Assembly: GCF_003201975.1 (NCBI RefSeq)
Contig: NZ_QJJQ01000008.1
Span: 1-64,000, forward strand
Source: Pseudogracilibacillus auburnensis
GTDB taxonomy: Bacteria > Bacillota > Bacilli > Bacillales > Amphibacillaceae
DNA: 64,000 nt
Direction of reading: 5' to 3'
The translations under genes and the position numbers were made by a program. Position 1 is the first letter of the stretch; each line of letters opens with the position of its first letter. This document shows, piece by piece, positions 55,999-64,000 of this stretch. The notes beneath the pieces were generated by a model. It was not told the origin of the DNA, did no database searches, and saw only the letters and a list, made by a program, of their open reading frames with translations.

Positions 55999-56481
55999 TT
56001 ATATAAAGATTGTTAAAACAAACCAAATGATCATAATAAATTGAAGGATGATTTTTGCGACGACGCCACTTAAAAAACCAGCTAAAGCACCAACTGCAGC
56101 GAGCATCGCTTCTTTTACAGGTCGTTTTTCTATTATTTCAAGACAAAAAACGATAAGAAGTGGCAAAAATATCATTCCAAAAGGTGGGTAGATGAAAGTT
56201 CCAATAATTACACCAATTATTGCTCCCCACTCACTTTTTTTCGTCCCACCAAACTTATATACGAAATAACGATTCGTTAATAAATCTGCTCCGACTAAAA
56301 TGATAGTAAAAATGACCATTACTACCCAAAAAAGTACAGAGAGCTGCTCACTACTAATGAAAAAATGATACAAGAAAAAACCAATCCAAATAGCTACTAC
56401 AGCCGGTACGATCGGAATAAATACTCCGACAAAACTAATTATAAATAAACAGATAATGATCGTCCAAATAATAATATTCAA
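55999..56481 (-). CDS. DUF456-family membrane protein (YqgC-like)
   Basis: 160 residues with five predicted helices. VGVFIPIVPAVVAIWIGFFL, GADLLTNRYFVYKFGGTKKS and PPFGMIFLPLL are the DUF456 hallmarks, with a glycine-rich end (AVGALAGFLSGVVAK). Function unknown. It lies 23 bp after the PlsY-like gene and shares its transcript. Confidence 0.9.
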   Translation of the reverse strand: MNIIIWTIIICLFIISFVGVFIPIVPAVVAIWIGFFLYHFFISSEQLSVLFWVVMVIFTIILVGADLLTNRYFVYKFGGTKKSEWGAIIGVIIGTFIYPPFGMIFLPLLIVFCLEIIEKRPVKEAMLAAVGALAGFLSGVVAKIILQFIMIIWFVLTIFI

Positions 56482-56504
56482 ATTTGTTTAAGCTCCTATA
56501 TTTA

Positions 56505-57128
56505 TTAACTCGCTTCTTTACGAAATAGTGTAGACAATTTTACTTCTTCTTTATTCACAATTCTTTTAAAATTTTCAGCATGTTTTATAAAGAACAGTAC
56601 AGTAAAAAGACAAGCGACAAATGTAGGTGCCCTGCCAAAAGTATAAAGTGTATACGCAATAAAAGATAAGTACAACATCAAAGTTCCCGTAACAAAGTAG
56701 TTCGTTACAAAAGCAAATAATAATAATATAATAAGTCCCATTACTGCAAATTTCCAGTCAATATACAATAAAACACCGAATAAAGAGGCCGTCCCTTTTC
56801 CACCATTAAAACTCATTTGTAAAGGAAAGTTATGTCCAATTACAACAAATAATGCATTAACATATAAAAGTAAAATTTGCATTTCGAATAATACATTAAA
56901 TTTATTTAATAAAGCTGCTACAATTAATAAGGATACAATCGCTTTAAAAACATCAATAAAAGCAACGATAAAACCATATTTCCACCCTAATAATAAAGTT
57001 GCATTGGAAGCTCCTGCATTCTTCATTCCATTTTTCTTTATATTAATCTTTTTATATTTACCGACTATTTGTGAACCATGAATACATCCGAACAAATAAC
57101 CGATAATAACTATCATTAGAAGGTACAT
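56505..57128 (-). CDS. Atypical PlsY-family acyltransferase (acyl-phosphate:glycerol-3-phosphate type)
   Basis: 207 residues, five to six helices. PlsY motifs are present but altered: NGMKNAGASN in place of the usual GSGNxGATN, and FNGGKGTASL near the FxGGKGVAT consensus. It may acylate glycerol-3-phosphate, but the changed first motif and low similarity suggest a secondary paralogue rather than the housekeeping PlsY. Followed by DUF456. Confidence 0.75.
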   Translation of the reverse strand: MYLLMIVIIGYLFGCIHGSQIVGKYKKINIKKNGMKNAGASNATLLLGWKYGFIVAFIDVFKAIVSLLIVAALLNKFNVLFEMQILLLYVNALFVVIGHNFPLQMSFNGGKGTASLFGVLLYIDWKFAVMGLIILLLFAFVTNYFVTGTLMLYLSFIAYTLYTFGRAPTFVACLFTVLFFIKHAENFKRIVNKEEVKLSTLFRKEAS

Positions 57129-57301
57129 CTTTTTCCTCCTTTCTTCTCCTATTCTACTACACTCATGCCAATAAATGATAATTTTTTATTATTTCTTTAC
57201 AAATAATGATCATAATAATGTATAAAAATAGCATTTATTTCAATAAAATTCAAGTAGCTAAATCAATAAATATCAGATGAATGATAAAAACCATAACGAA
57301 A

Positions 57302-57355
57302 AGTCTACCTTCAATGAATCCAACGTTAGCATGTTGGACTTATTAAAGATAGACT
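57302..57355 (-). terminator. Long hairpin terminator of the oligopeptide transporter operon
   Basis: AGTCTAtCTTtAAT...GTCCAAC-atgctaac-GTTGGAt..ATTgAAGgTAGACT on the minus strand forms a stem of about 23 bp with few mismatches, followed by TTTTCGTT, about 15 bp after the last gene. Confidence 0.7.
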
Positions 57356-57371
57356 GTTCGTATAACGCTAT

Positions 57372-58382
57372 TCATTCATATAAATGACAAGCGACTTGAT
57401 GATCTTTTGACCGTGCTTCCATTACAGGCACTTTTTGTTTACAAACATCCATCGCAAATGGACATCTCGTATGGAACACACAACCAGATGGTGGATGTAA
57501 TGGCGAAGGAAGTTCTCCTTTTAAAACAACTCTTTCTTTCTTCATCTTAGGATTTGGCAATGGTACCGCGGATAATAATGCTTGAGTATAAGGATGAAGG
57601 GCTGACTCAACTAATTCGTCTGTCCGTGCCTCCTCTACTAAATTGCCTAAATACATCACACCAATCCGATCCGATATATGCCTAACAACACTAATATCAT
57701 GAGCAATAAACAAATACGTTAACTTCATTTCTTCTTGTAATTCTTGTAGTAAATTGATTACTTGCGATTGGATCGATACATCTAAAGCGGAAACAGGCTC
57801 ATCGGCAATAATTATTTTAGGATTAACAATCAGTGCTCTTGCCAGACCAATTCGTTGTCGTTGTCCACCTGAAAGCTCATGTGGGTATCGGTAGTAGTGA
57901 TCGATGCGCATACCGACCTTTTCCAAAATATCCATTACTAAATCTGTGCGGTCTCTTTTATTTCCAATCTGATGGATCGCTAACGGCTCTTCCAATGATT
58001 GACCAATCCGCTTTCGTGGATTCAAAGATGAATAGGGATCTTGAAAAACCATCTGTAATTCCTGACGCATTTTACGACTTTCTTTCCCACTTAATTGGAA
58101 AAGATCTTTATTTTTGTACATCGCTTTACCTTCTGTCGGTTCGATTAAGCGTAAAATGGTTCTTCCAGTCGTACTTTTTCCACAGCCTGATTCACCTACA
58201 AGCCCATATGTTTCTCCTTCAAATAATTGAAAGGAAACATTATTAACTGCTTTTACCATTCCTTTTTTTCCACCCAAATTTCCTAATGGCCCTTTTACTG
58301 GAAAATATTTTTTTAAACCTTGAATATCAAGTAAGGGGGTTTCTTGTTCTTTTCCTATTTTCACTATTTGTTGTTCAGACAT
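57372..58382 (-). CDS. appF: Oligopeptide ABC transporter ATP-binding protein (OppF/AppF type)
   Basis: 336 residues from ATG 58382 (GGGAGG 8 nt upstream; a much longer frame overlaps appD). Walker [10 protein letters not shown], signature [15 protein letters not shown], Walker [13 protein letters not shown], and the C-terminal oligo_HPY region with [15 protein letters not shown]-terminal lead-in [19 protein letters not shown] is OppF-like. Overlaps appD by 8 bp. The App or Opp subtype is tentative. Confidence 0.9.
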   Translation of the reverse strand: MSEQQIVKIGKEQETPLLDIQGLKKYFPVKGPLGNLGGKKGMVKAVNNVSFQLFEGETYGLVGESGCGKSTTGRTILRLIEPTEGKAMYKNKDLFQLSGKESRKMRQELQMVFQDPYSSLNPRKRIGQSLEEPLAIHQIGNKRDRTDLVMDILEKVGMRIDHYYRYPHELSGGQRQRIGLARALIVNPKIIIADEPVSALDVSIQSQVINLLQELQEEMKLTYLFIAHDISVVRHISDRIGVMYLGNLVEEARTDELVESALHPYTQALLSAVPLPNPKMKKERVVLKGELPSPLHPPSGCVFHTRCPFAMDVCKQKVPVMEARSKDHQVACHLYE

Positions 58383-59391
58383 ATTGATCCTCCCTTTCTT
58401 GATCTTCCTCAGCAATTTTTTCCGCATGCCAACATCTTGCCTTTTGGCCATTTTTAAACTCACGTAATTCTGGCACTTTTTCAACACATAATTCATCAGC
58501 AAATGGGCAGCGGGTAGCAAAACGACAACCTTTTGGAATATTATCAAGGGCAGGGACAGTTCCTTCAATGACATGTAACTTCTCTGAGCGATCTCCATCA
58601 ATTTGTGGTACAGACTTCATTAACCCTCTAGTATACGGATGTAACGGATTTTCGAAAACATCAACAACGTTAGCTTCTTCCACAATTTGACCGAGATACA
58701 TAACGACGACACGTGTACAAATTTCAGCAACGACTCCTAGATCATGTGTAATAAAAATGACACCCATATTTAATTTTTTATTTATTTCAACAATGAGATC
58801 TAAAATTTGTGCTTGAATCGTTACGTCAAGCGCCGTAGTTGGCTCATCGGCGATTAATAATTGCGGTTCACATGATAAAGCAATGGCAATCATTACTCGC
58901 TGCCTCATCCCACCAGATAACTCATGGGGATATTCCTTCACTCGCTTTTCTGGAGCAGGAATTCCCGTCAATCTCAACATTTCAACTGCTTTTTCGTACG
59001 CTTCTTTCTTCGATACATTTTGATGGAGCAAAATCGATTCCGCAATTTGATGACCGATTGTAAAAACTGGATTAAGTGAACTAAGTGGGTCCTGGAAAAT
59101 CATCGCAATATCATTTCCGCGAATGGATTGCATCTTCTCATCAGATAGTTCCAATAAATTCGTCCCTTTAAGTTTTATTTCACCATCATATTGAGCGAGT
59201 CGCTTTTCGTCAAAAAGCCTTAAGATTGACTGAGACGTCACACTTTTTCCACACCCTGATTCACCAACTACCCCTAATATCTCTCCTTCGTTCACATGGA
59301 AAGTAACGCCATCTACCGCAGTTACACGTCCTCGCTCCGTATGAAAGTGTGTCTTTAATTCATTTATTTCTAAAAGAGGTTGTTTCGGCAT
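58375..59391 (-). CDS. appD: Oligopeptide ABC transporter ATP-binding protein (OppD/AppD type)
   Basis: 338 residues. Walker [14 protein letters not shown], signature [15 protein letters not shown], Walker [13 protein letters not shown], and C-terminal [15 protein letters not shown] of peptide-importer ATPases; such Cys clusters may bind a [4Fe-4S] cluster in DppD-type proteins. Pairs with AppF to power uptake. Confidence 0.92.
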   Translation of the reverse strand: MPKQPLLEINELKTHFHTERGRVTAVDGVTFHVNEGEILGVVGESGCGKSVTSQSILRLFDEKRLAQYDGEIKLKGTNLLELSDEKMQSIRGNDIAMIFQDPLSSLNPVFTIGHQIAESILLHQNVSKKEAYEKAVEMLRLTGIPAPEKRVKEYPHELSGGMRQRVMIAIALSCEPQLLIADEPTTALDVTIQAQILDLIVEINKKLNMGVIFITHDLGVVAEICTRVVVMYLGQIVEEANVVDVFENPLHPYTRGLMKSVPQIDGDRSEKLHVIEGTVPALDNIPKGCRFATRCPFADELCVEKVPELREFKNGQKARCWHAEKIAEEDQEREDQYV

Positions 59392-59411
59392 GTAATCACC
59401 CTAACTTTTTA

Positions 59412-60311
59412 TTATTTCTTTCCTTGATTTGTATGTGGATCGATTAAATCACGAAGCCCGTCTCCTAATAAGTTCAATCCAAGAACAGATAAAACGATCA
59501 TGATCCCAGGAAAAACAGTCATCCACCAAGCATTAAAAATAACTAATTTCCCATCATATAAAATATTTCCCCAACTTGGATCTGGGGCAGGAACCCCCGC
59601 TCCTAAAAAGCTTAAAGCAGCTTCGGTAATAATCGCGTCAGCAAAAATGAACGTTGCTTGAACGACGAGTGGCGATATCGTATTTGGCATCATATGTCCC
59701 CATATGATCCGCCATGTGCTAGCTCCTTGCGCTTTCATCGCTTCAATATACGTTTGCTCTCGAACAACGATAGCCGCCGAACGAATGACTCTAGCTACAT
59801 GTGGTGTAAAAACGATACTTAAAGCAATAATTACATTTTTCGTATTTGGCCCAAGTGCCGCCATTAAAGCAATACCGAGTAAAATTGCTGGAATAGACAT
59901 AAGTCCATCACAAATCCGCATTAAAATATGATCAAGAAATCGATAATAACTTGCATATAAACCAATAATCATGCCAAGTAGCGAAGTAATGGCGGCTACT
60001 GAAAATCCTACTCCCATCGTTACTTTCGAACCATGAATGATGCGAGATAATAAATCCCGTCCGAACTCATCCGTTCCAAGTAAATGTTCAGCACTTGGCG
60101 CTTGAAGTCTATCTTGTACAACCATTTCATACGGATCATGGGAAACGAGGAATGGCCCAATTAATGTTACGATCATTAAAAATAAAATCGTCATTCCACC
60201 AGTAACCATTAATTTGTTTGAGATTAATCGTTTAAAAAATAATTGTCTTTGTTCTTTTTTAAGTTTTTGTTTCACGCTGGTGAGTCCAACATTACTTTCA
60301 ACTGTACCCAT
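59412..60311 (-). CDS. appC: Oligopeptide ABC transporter permease (OppC/AppC type)
   Basis: 299 residues from ATG 60311 (GGGGG 6 nt upstream). N-terminal OppC_N helix, five more helices, and the ATPase-coupling EAMKAQGASTWRIIWGHMMP loop. HLLGTDEFGRDLLSRIIHGS is the OppC hallmark. Inner membrane subunit with AppB. Confidence 0.92.
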   Translation of the reverse strand: MGTVESNVGLTSVKQKLKKEQRQLFFKRLISNKLMVTGGMTILFLMIVTLIGPFLVSHDPYEMVVQDRLQAPSAEHLLGTDEFGRDLLSRIIHGSKVTMGVGFSVAAITSLLGMIIGLYASYYRFLDHILMRICDGLMSIPAILLGIALMAALGPNTKNVIIALSIVFTPHVARVIRSAAIVVREQTYIEAMKAQGASTWRIIWGHMMPNTISPLVVQATFIFADAIITEAALSFLGAGVPAPDPSWGNILYDGKLVIFNAWWMTVFPGIMIVLSVLGLNLLGDGLRDLIDPHTNQGKK

Positions 60312-60326
60312 TTTCATCCCCCTTTT

Positions 60327-61277
60327 TTAGTCATTATCTAACCGGACTCGTGGATCAATTAATCCGTATAATAAATCAATCACTAGATTAATAAATACAT
60401 AGGATAACGTGACAAACAATACAACACCTTGAATAACGGCATAATCACGACGTTCTACTGAGTTAATGATCAATTGGCCAATTCCAGGAATATTAAAAAT
60501 CGTCTCCGTAACGACGGCACCAGCTATTAAAATTCCAAATGTTTGTCCAATAACGGTTAGAATCGGAAGAAAGGCATTACGTAGCGCATGTTTATAAACG
60601 ATGCTCCTATTTTTTACCCCTTTTGCCTGAGCCGTTTTAATATAGTTTGTATTTAATACTTCTAACATAGAAGTTCTTGTCATCCGCGCTACAAGTGCAG
60701 CTTGTATTGCACCTAAAGAAATGGCAGGCATAATAAGATATTTTAGATGTGTAAAAAAACCTGCTTCCAAAGGTTGATATCCGGCTACTGGTAACCAGCC
60801 TAACTTTACTCCGAAAAATAAGATTAAAAATAAGCCAAGCAAAAAGCTAGGGATCGACATTCCTAAAAGCGAAACACCCATAATAGATTGATCAGCAACT
60901 GTACCACGACGATTCGCTGCTGCAATTCCTAATGGGATGGCAATGATGATCGTAATAATTTGTGCTAATATTGCTAAAGAAATCGTCGGTTTTAAATGCT
61001 CAATAATCGATGTAGTAACAGGTTCATTGGAGAAATAAGACGTGCCAAAGTCACCTTGAAACACCCCTAATATCCAACGAATATATTGTTCATACACAGG
61101 TAAATCTAGACCAAGTTGCTGCCGTAGTTCATCGATTTGTTCTTGGGATGCATCAATTCCTAAAATGATCGAAGCAGGGTCACCTGGAGTAATATGAATA
61201 AGTAAAAAAATTGCTATGGAAACGATAAATAAAACAGGGATAAGTGAAAGTATCCGTTTTATGATGTAGTTAAACAA
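60327..61277 (-). CDS. appB: Oligopeptide ABC transporter permease (OppB/AppB type)
   Basis: 316 residues with six helices. Starts FNYIIKRILSLIPVLFIVSI and contains HITPGDPAS, the coupling loop TAQAKGVKNRSIVYKHALRN and the family end YGLIDPRVRL. Membrane subunit of the importer. It is separated from the upstream DUF1028 gene by 449 bp carrying repeat copy G, so it may be partly uncoupled from the binding-protein gene. Confidence 0.92.
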   Translation of the reverse strand: MFNYIIKRILSLIPVLFIVSIAIFLLIHITPGDPASIILGIDASQEQIDELRQQLGLDLPVYEQYIRWILGVFQGDFGTSYFSNEPVTTSIIEHLKPTISLAILAQIITIIIAIPLGIAAANRRGTVADQSIMGVSLLGMSIPSFLLGLFLILFFGVKLGWLPVAGYQPLEAGFFTHLKYLIMPAISLGAIQAALVARMTRTSMLEVLNTNYIKTAQAKGVKNRSIVYKHALRNAFLPILTVIGQTFGILIAGAVVTETIFNIPGIGQLIINSVERRDYAVIQGVVLFVTLSYVFINLVIDLLYGLIDPRVRLDND

Positions 61278-61470
61278 AGGATAAACCTCCTTTTTACAGT
61301 TTTTTTCAAAAAGATATTAATCGTTTTCTACTCCGAACAAGAAAGTTTCAAAACGAATGACCAGTTGAAAGAGTTACGAGACATCTGTTTCTTTTCTCGC
61401 ATAAGCAAACACTCTACGAACTGGCCAATGTCATATTCCACTAAAGAGAATCGTTTCATTTAATCTAGGA

Positions 61471-61705
61471 GATTGAGGCAAAAGTATTTCCACCAAATAA
61501 AAACCGGAACAATGGCAGCTGGATATAACTCGCTACGGAAATACACTCCGCTTTCCGCGGGCGGCTGGTGAGCCTCCCCAGGCTAACGCCTTCCGGAGTC
61601 TCTCCTAGGCCTTCTTCCCACAGGAGTCTACGTATATTTCCTCCGCTCAGATAATGCATTGTTCGTCTTTAGACTTAATCGTTTTAGATATGTCTAAGGC
61701 TCCTA
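61471..61705. repeat. Dispersed intergenic repeat, copy G, inside the oligopeptide operon
   Basis: From ATTGAGGCAAAAGTATTTCC to GATATGTCTAAGGCTCC, both ends worn. The core TTTCCGCGGGCGGCTGGTGA and CCACAGGAGTCTACGTAT match copies B and E. It sits between the DUF1028 gene and appB, both on the minus strand. The short reading frames through it are not genes. Confidence 0.8.
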
Positions 61706-61726
61706 GTAAACATTACTCCATTCTCT

Positions 61727-62374
61727 TTATCTATTTTTATAAACAGGCAATTTATCAATATATGGGAATAGGTCTGTTTTACACACGTCATATATTCGCT
61801 CCAGTTCTTGTACTGGGTTTGGATGCTCGTCTGCTCGAATATTAACAATTGCATAATCTAATTTGTCTACAACGTGTAAAGCAGCAGATTGGCGTCCCCG
61901 TTTATCACCACCAGCATTTTGTCCTGCATGAAGTGCTTCTAGTAATCGTTCTGGTAGATAATCGAGATTCGAATTTTCATATGTTTCTGCCATCACTTTC
62001 ACTACTTCTTCCCCAACTAACATATTCCCTGCAACTACAAATTGGTCACCAAAGTAATGCCCTGCCCAAGGAACTGTGTCATTACCAGTATAACCGGCTG
62101 TTCTACCTTCGTTATCAACAATGGCTAATTGTCTTTTTTCATATTCCGCGTCTTCCCTTTTTACTCGTTCCATTACTTGTTCAGCAGTCATTCCTTGTTC
62201 TAAGTATTTTAGACCATCAATCCCAAAGTAAGGATTAAGTGCAGCTTGTGTTGCAATTGCCCCTACATTTGCTTTTACATATACCGCTAGTCCGCCTACC
62301 GCAGGACGAGCTGTACTTACCGCTATTCCGAGCATCCCAGTTTTTTTACAACGGGCTGTAATTGAAAATGTCAT
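61727..62374 (-). CDS. DUF1028-family protein (Ntn-hydrolase-like)
   Basis: 215 residues from ATG 62374 (GAAAGGAAG upstream). TFSITARCKKTGMLGIAVST, AVGGLAVYVKANVGAIATQA and the NAGGDKRGRQSAAL segment are DUF1028 signatures. The family has an Ntn-hydrolase-like fold; activity is not established. Being between the peptide-binding protein and the permeases, it may process peptides or conjugates imported by this system. Confidence 0.88.
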   Translation of the reverse strand: MTFSITARCKKTGMLGIAVSTARPAVGGLAVYVKANVGAIATQAALNPYFGIDGLKYLEQGMTAEQVMERVKREDAEYEKRQLAIVDNEGRTAGYTGNDTVPWAGHYFGDQFVVAGNMLVGEEVVKVMAETYENSNLDYLPERLLEALHAGQNAGGDKRGRQSAALHVVDKLDYAIVNIRADEHPNPVQELERIYDVCKTDLFPYIDKLPVYKNR

Positions 62375-62470
62375 CGTAACTCTTCCTTTCTTTTTTAGTG
62401 TAATAAGAAAAGCCAAGGTGCTTGTAAGCTATTCCTTTACAAAGGCACCTAAGCTCATCTCACATATAAA

Positions 62471-64000
62471 CTATTTATTATTCGTTACGTTCCAAAGAAT
62501 CATCCGATCAGAATACTGGTAGTTTTCAACAGAAGTACGTGTCGCATCAACTCGATTATAGTCTCCAATTTTTGCTGCAGGCAGATAATCCCAGAACCAT
62601 GCTTGTAATTCATCATAAACTGGTTTTGCATCTTCTAAAGTTGGTTGCGTTCTAAATTTCTCCATTAGCTCTGTTAATTCATCACTTTCTGTCCATCCAG
62701 AAATTTGTGTGTTTAAGAAATGGTGTGATGTAGGTTCAGGTTTATACCCGATCCAAACCATATTAATATCGTACGCTGTTTCATCTGTCATATTATCGAG
62801 TAATGTAGCCCAGTCATACACATCCAATTTTACCTTTACACCAATTGCTTCAAGTTCAGCTTGTAAAACAACCGCCGCATTATACATGAACTCATAGTCT
62901 CTGGAAGTCATGATCGTAATTTCTTCTCCGTTATAACCTGCTTCTTCAAAAAGTTGTTTTGCTTTTTCGGGATCATTTAAATTATATTTATCTTTCCCAA
63001 TATCGCTATACCACTGCTCTTCCTGATGTGGCATCATCATATTGTGGTTTAATGTATAATACTTAGGATCTGAAAACGCTGCTGTCATCATCTCATCAAT
63101 GTTAATTAATGTCGATAATGCTTCACGAGCTTTTACATCTGCGAAGGGACCAACCTTTTTGTTCGTAAACATAATTAACGTTCCAGCCCCTGGAATAATT
63201 TGGTTTTCAACATTCGGGTCATTCTCTAACTGATCTGCATTGTCGTACGGAATTTCGTGAGCAATATCATACTCTCCTGATACGATACCTGCGACTCTAG
63301 TCGATGAATCTGTTACAATTTCAAAATAAATATCATCAACTAACGCTTCTTTCTTACCATACAACCCATCTGCCTCATCTTCTAACCCTGTGTAGTCAGA
63401 AAACTTTGTAAGATGAATATGTTGGTCTTGTTTCCATTCTTCTAATGTAAAAGGTCCTGTTCCAATTAAATCTTCTTCTTTCACTGAAGTCTCATCTGCA
63501 TTTTCGATTGATTCCTTAGGCATAATTGCTGCAAATGAAGATGAACCTTGTGAAATGGAGTTTAATGCAGTTGATAATGGCTGATCCATTTTTAAAACAA
63601 CTGTATAATCATCCTCTGCTTCAAAAGTAGAATTTTCAAATTGACCACGACCGCCTGGGCCATCTTTCCATCTGTTCATGGAAGCAACAACGTCTTCTGC
63701 TTTCATTTCTTCACCGTTATGGAAAAGTACCCCTTCCCTTAAGTGGAAAGTGATCGTTTTGCCATCTTCACTTTGTTCATAAGATTCTGCAAGCATTGGC
63801 TTAATATTGTACTCCGAATCAGTAGTTAATAATGTTTCAAATACATGTCCCATTACTTCCGCTGTAATAATTGCTGCACTAACATGTGGATCAAGACTAG
63901 GTGGTTGAGCTGAATATGCTACTCGTAATTCACCACCAGTAACCGTCTCTCCTTCATTTTCCTTTCCTTCTTCTTGTTTAGTCGTATCCGAAGAACAAGC
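62471..64000 (-). CDS. appA: Peptide-binding lipoprotein (SBP family 5), N-terminus cut by window edge
   Basis: The minus-strand frame is open to base 64000 and reads ACSSDTTKQEEGKENEGETV at its visible start, so the lipobox Cys is included and only the signal peptide is lost. It continues LRVAYSAQPPSLDPHVSAA, TFHLREGVLFHNGEEMKAED and SQGSSSFAAIMPKESI, typical of DppA/OppA-type binding proteins. It captures peptides (or related solutes) for AppBCDF. First visible gene of the operon. Confidence 0.92.
   Translation of the reverse strand, partial: ACSSDTTKQEEGKENEGETVTGGELRVAYSAQPPSLDPHVSAAIITAEVMGHVFETLLTTDSEYNIKPMLAESYEQSEDGKTITFHLREGVLFHNGEEMKAEDVVASMNRWKDGPGGRGQFENSTFEAEDDYTVVLKMDQPLSTALNSISQGSSSFAAIMPKESIENADETSVKEEDLIGTGPFTLEEWKQDQHIHLTKFSDYTGLEDEADGLYGKKEALVDDIYFEIVTDSSTRVAGIVSGEYDIAHEIPYDNADQLENDPNVENQIIPGAGTLIMFTNKKVGPFADVKAREALSTLINIDEMMTAAFSDPKYYTLNHNMMMPHQEEQWYSDIGKDKYNLNDPEKAKQLFEEAGYNGEEITIMTSRDYEFMYNAAVVLQAELEAIGVKVKLDVYDWATLLDNMTDETAYDINMVWIGYKPEPTSHHFLNTQISGWTESDELTELMEKFRTQPTLEDAKPVYDELQAWFWDYLPAAKIGDYNRVDATRTSVENYQYSDRMILWNVTNNK

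Overview
The window is a low-GC Firmicutes chromosome segment, almost certainly from a Bacillaceae member. The evidence is strong AGGAGG-type ribosome binding sites, T-box leaders, a YteA-type sporulation protein, and gene sets familiar from Bacillus subtilis (CssRS-HtrB, YkwC, YueJ/PncA, TypA, Puc xanthine dehydrogenase) mixed with a Staphylococcus-like order of type VII secretion genes. A relative of Oceanobacillus, Virgibacillus or Lentibacillus is my guess; the species cannot be fixed from the sequence alone.

Layout. 1-0.6 kb: the N-terminal part of an IS200/IS605-type TnpB running off the left edge. 0.7-1.6 kb: a divergent DoxX/HxlR pair with two dyad operators. 1.8-17.9 kb: a type VII secretion (Ess/Yuk) island on the minus strand in the order esxA-esaA-essA-esaB-essB-essC. 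It is followed by a complete LXG effector cassette (two small helical partner proteins, an LXG toxin with a glycine-zipper C-terminus, a six-helix membrane protein that is the likely immunity factor, and two DUF5085-type proteins), and then by a second, decayed cassette whose LXG gene is a pseudogene. 18-31 kb: housekeeping and stress genes (YciI, TypA, CssRS with divergent HtrA, YteA, YkwC, a methyltransferase, a lipoprotein, a cold-shock protein, a DUF421/DUF4363 pair). 31.9-36 kb: a kynurenine-pathway operon (kynU, kynA, an Na+ symporter of the SNF family, kynB). 36-39 kb: a coiled-coil protein built on 42-bp tandem repeats, the tRNA hydroxylase TrhO, a DCC-family protein and uridine kinase. 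39.8-43.5 kb: an uncharacterised sensory cluster (7TM histidine kinase, OmpR-like receiver fused to a LuxR helix-turn-helix, AraC-type regulator, and a 48-residue single-helix protein). 43.8-47.7 kb: proS and serA, each behind a T-box leader. 47.7-50.6 kb: nicotinamidase, PdxK, a frameshifted lipoprotein and a small Gln-rich protein. 50.6-55.9 kb: a five-gene xanthine dehydrogenase operon (pucDCEAB). 56-57.1 kb: DUF456 and an atypical PlsY-family protein. 57.4-64 kb: an oligopeptide ABC transporter operon with a DUF1028 protein, its binding protein truncated by the right edge.

A recurring theme is a dispersed intergenic repeat family (about 230-900 bp; ends related to GCTGGGACA/TGTCCCAGC; core GCGGGCGGCTGGTGAGCC) present in at least seven places, usually just 3' of genes and once inside the oligopeptide transporter operon. 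No rRNA, tRNA or CRISPR array was found.

The most interesting parts are the LXG toxin/immunity cassette next to its decayed sister cassette, the terminators that bracket esxA, the 7TM kinase cluster with its tiny membrane protein, and the 14-residue coiled-coil repeat gene.
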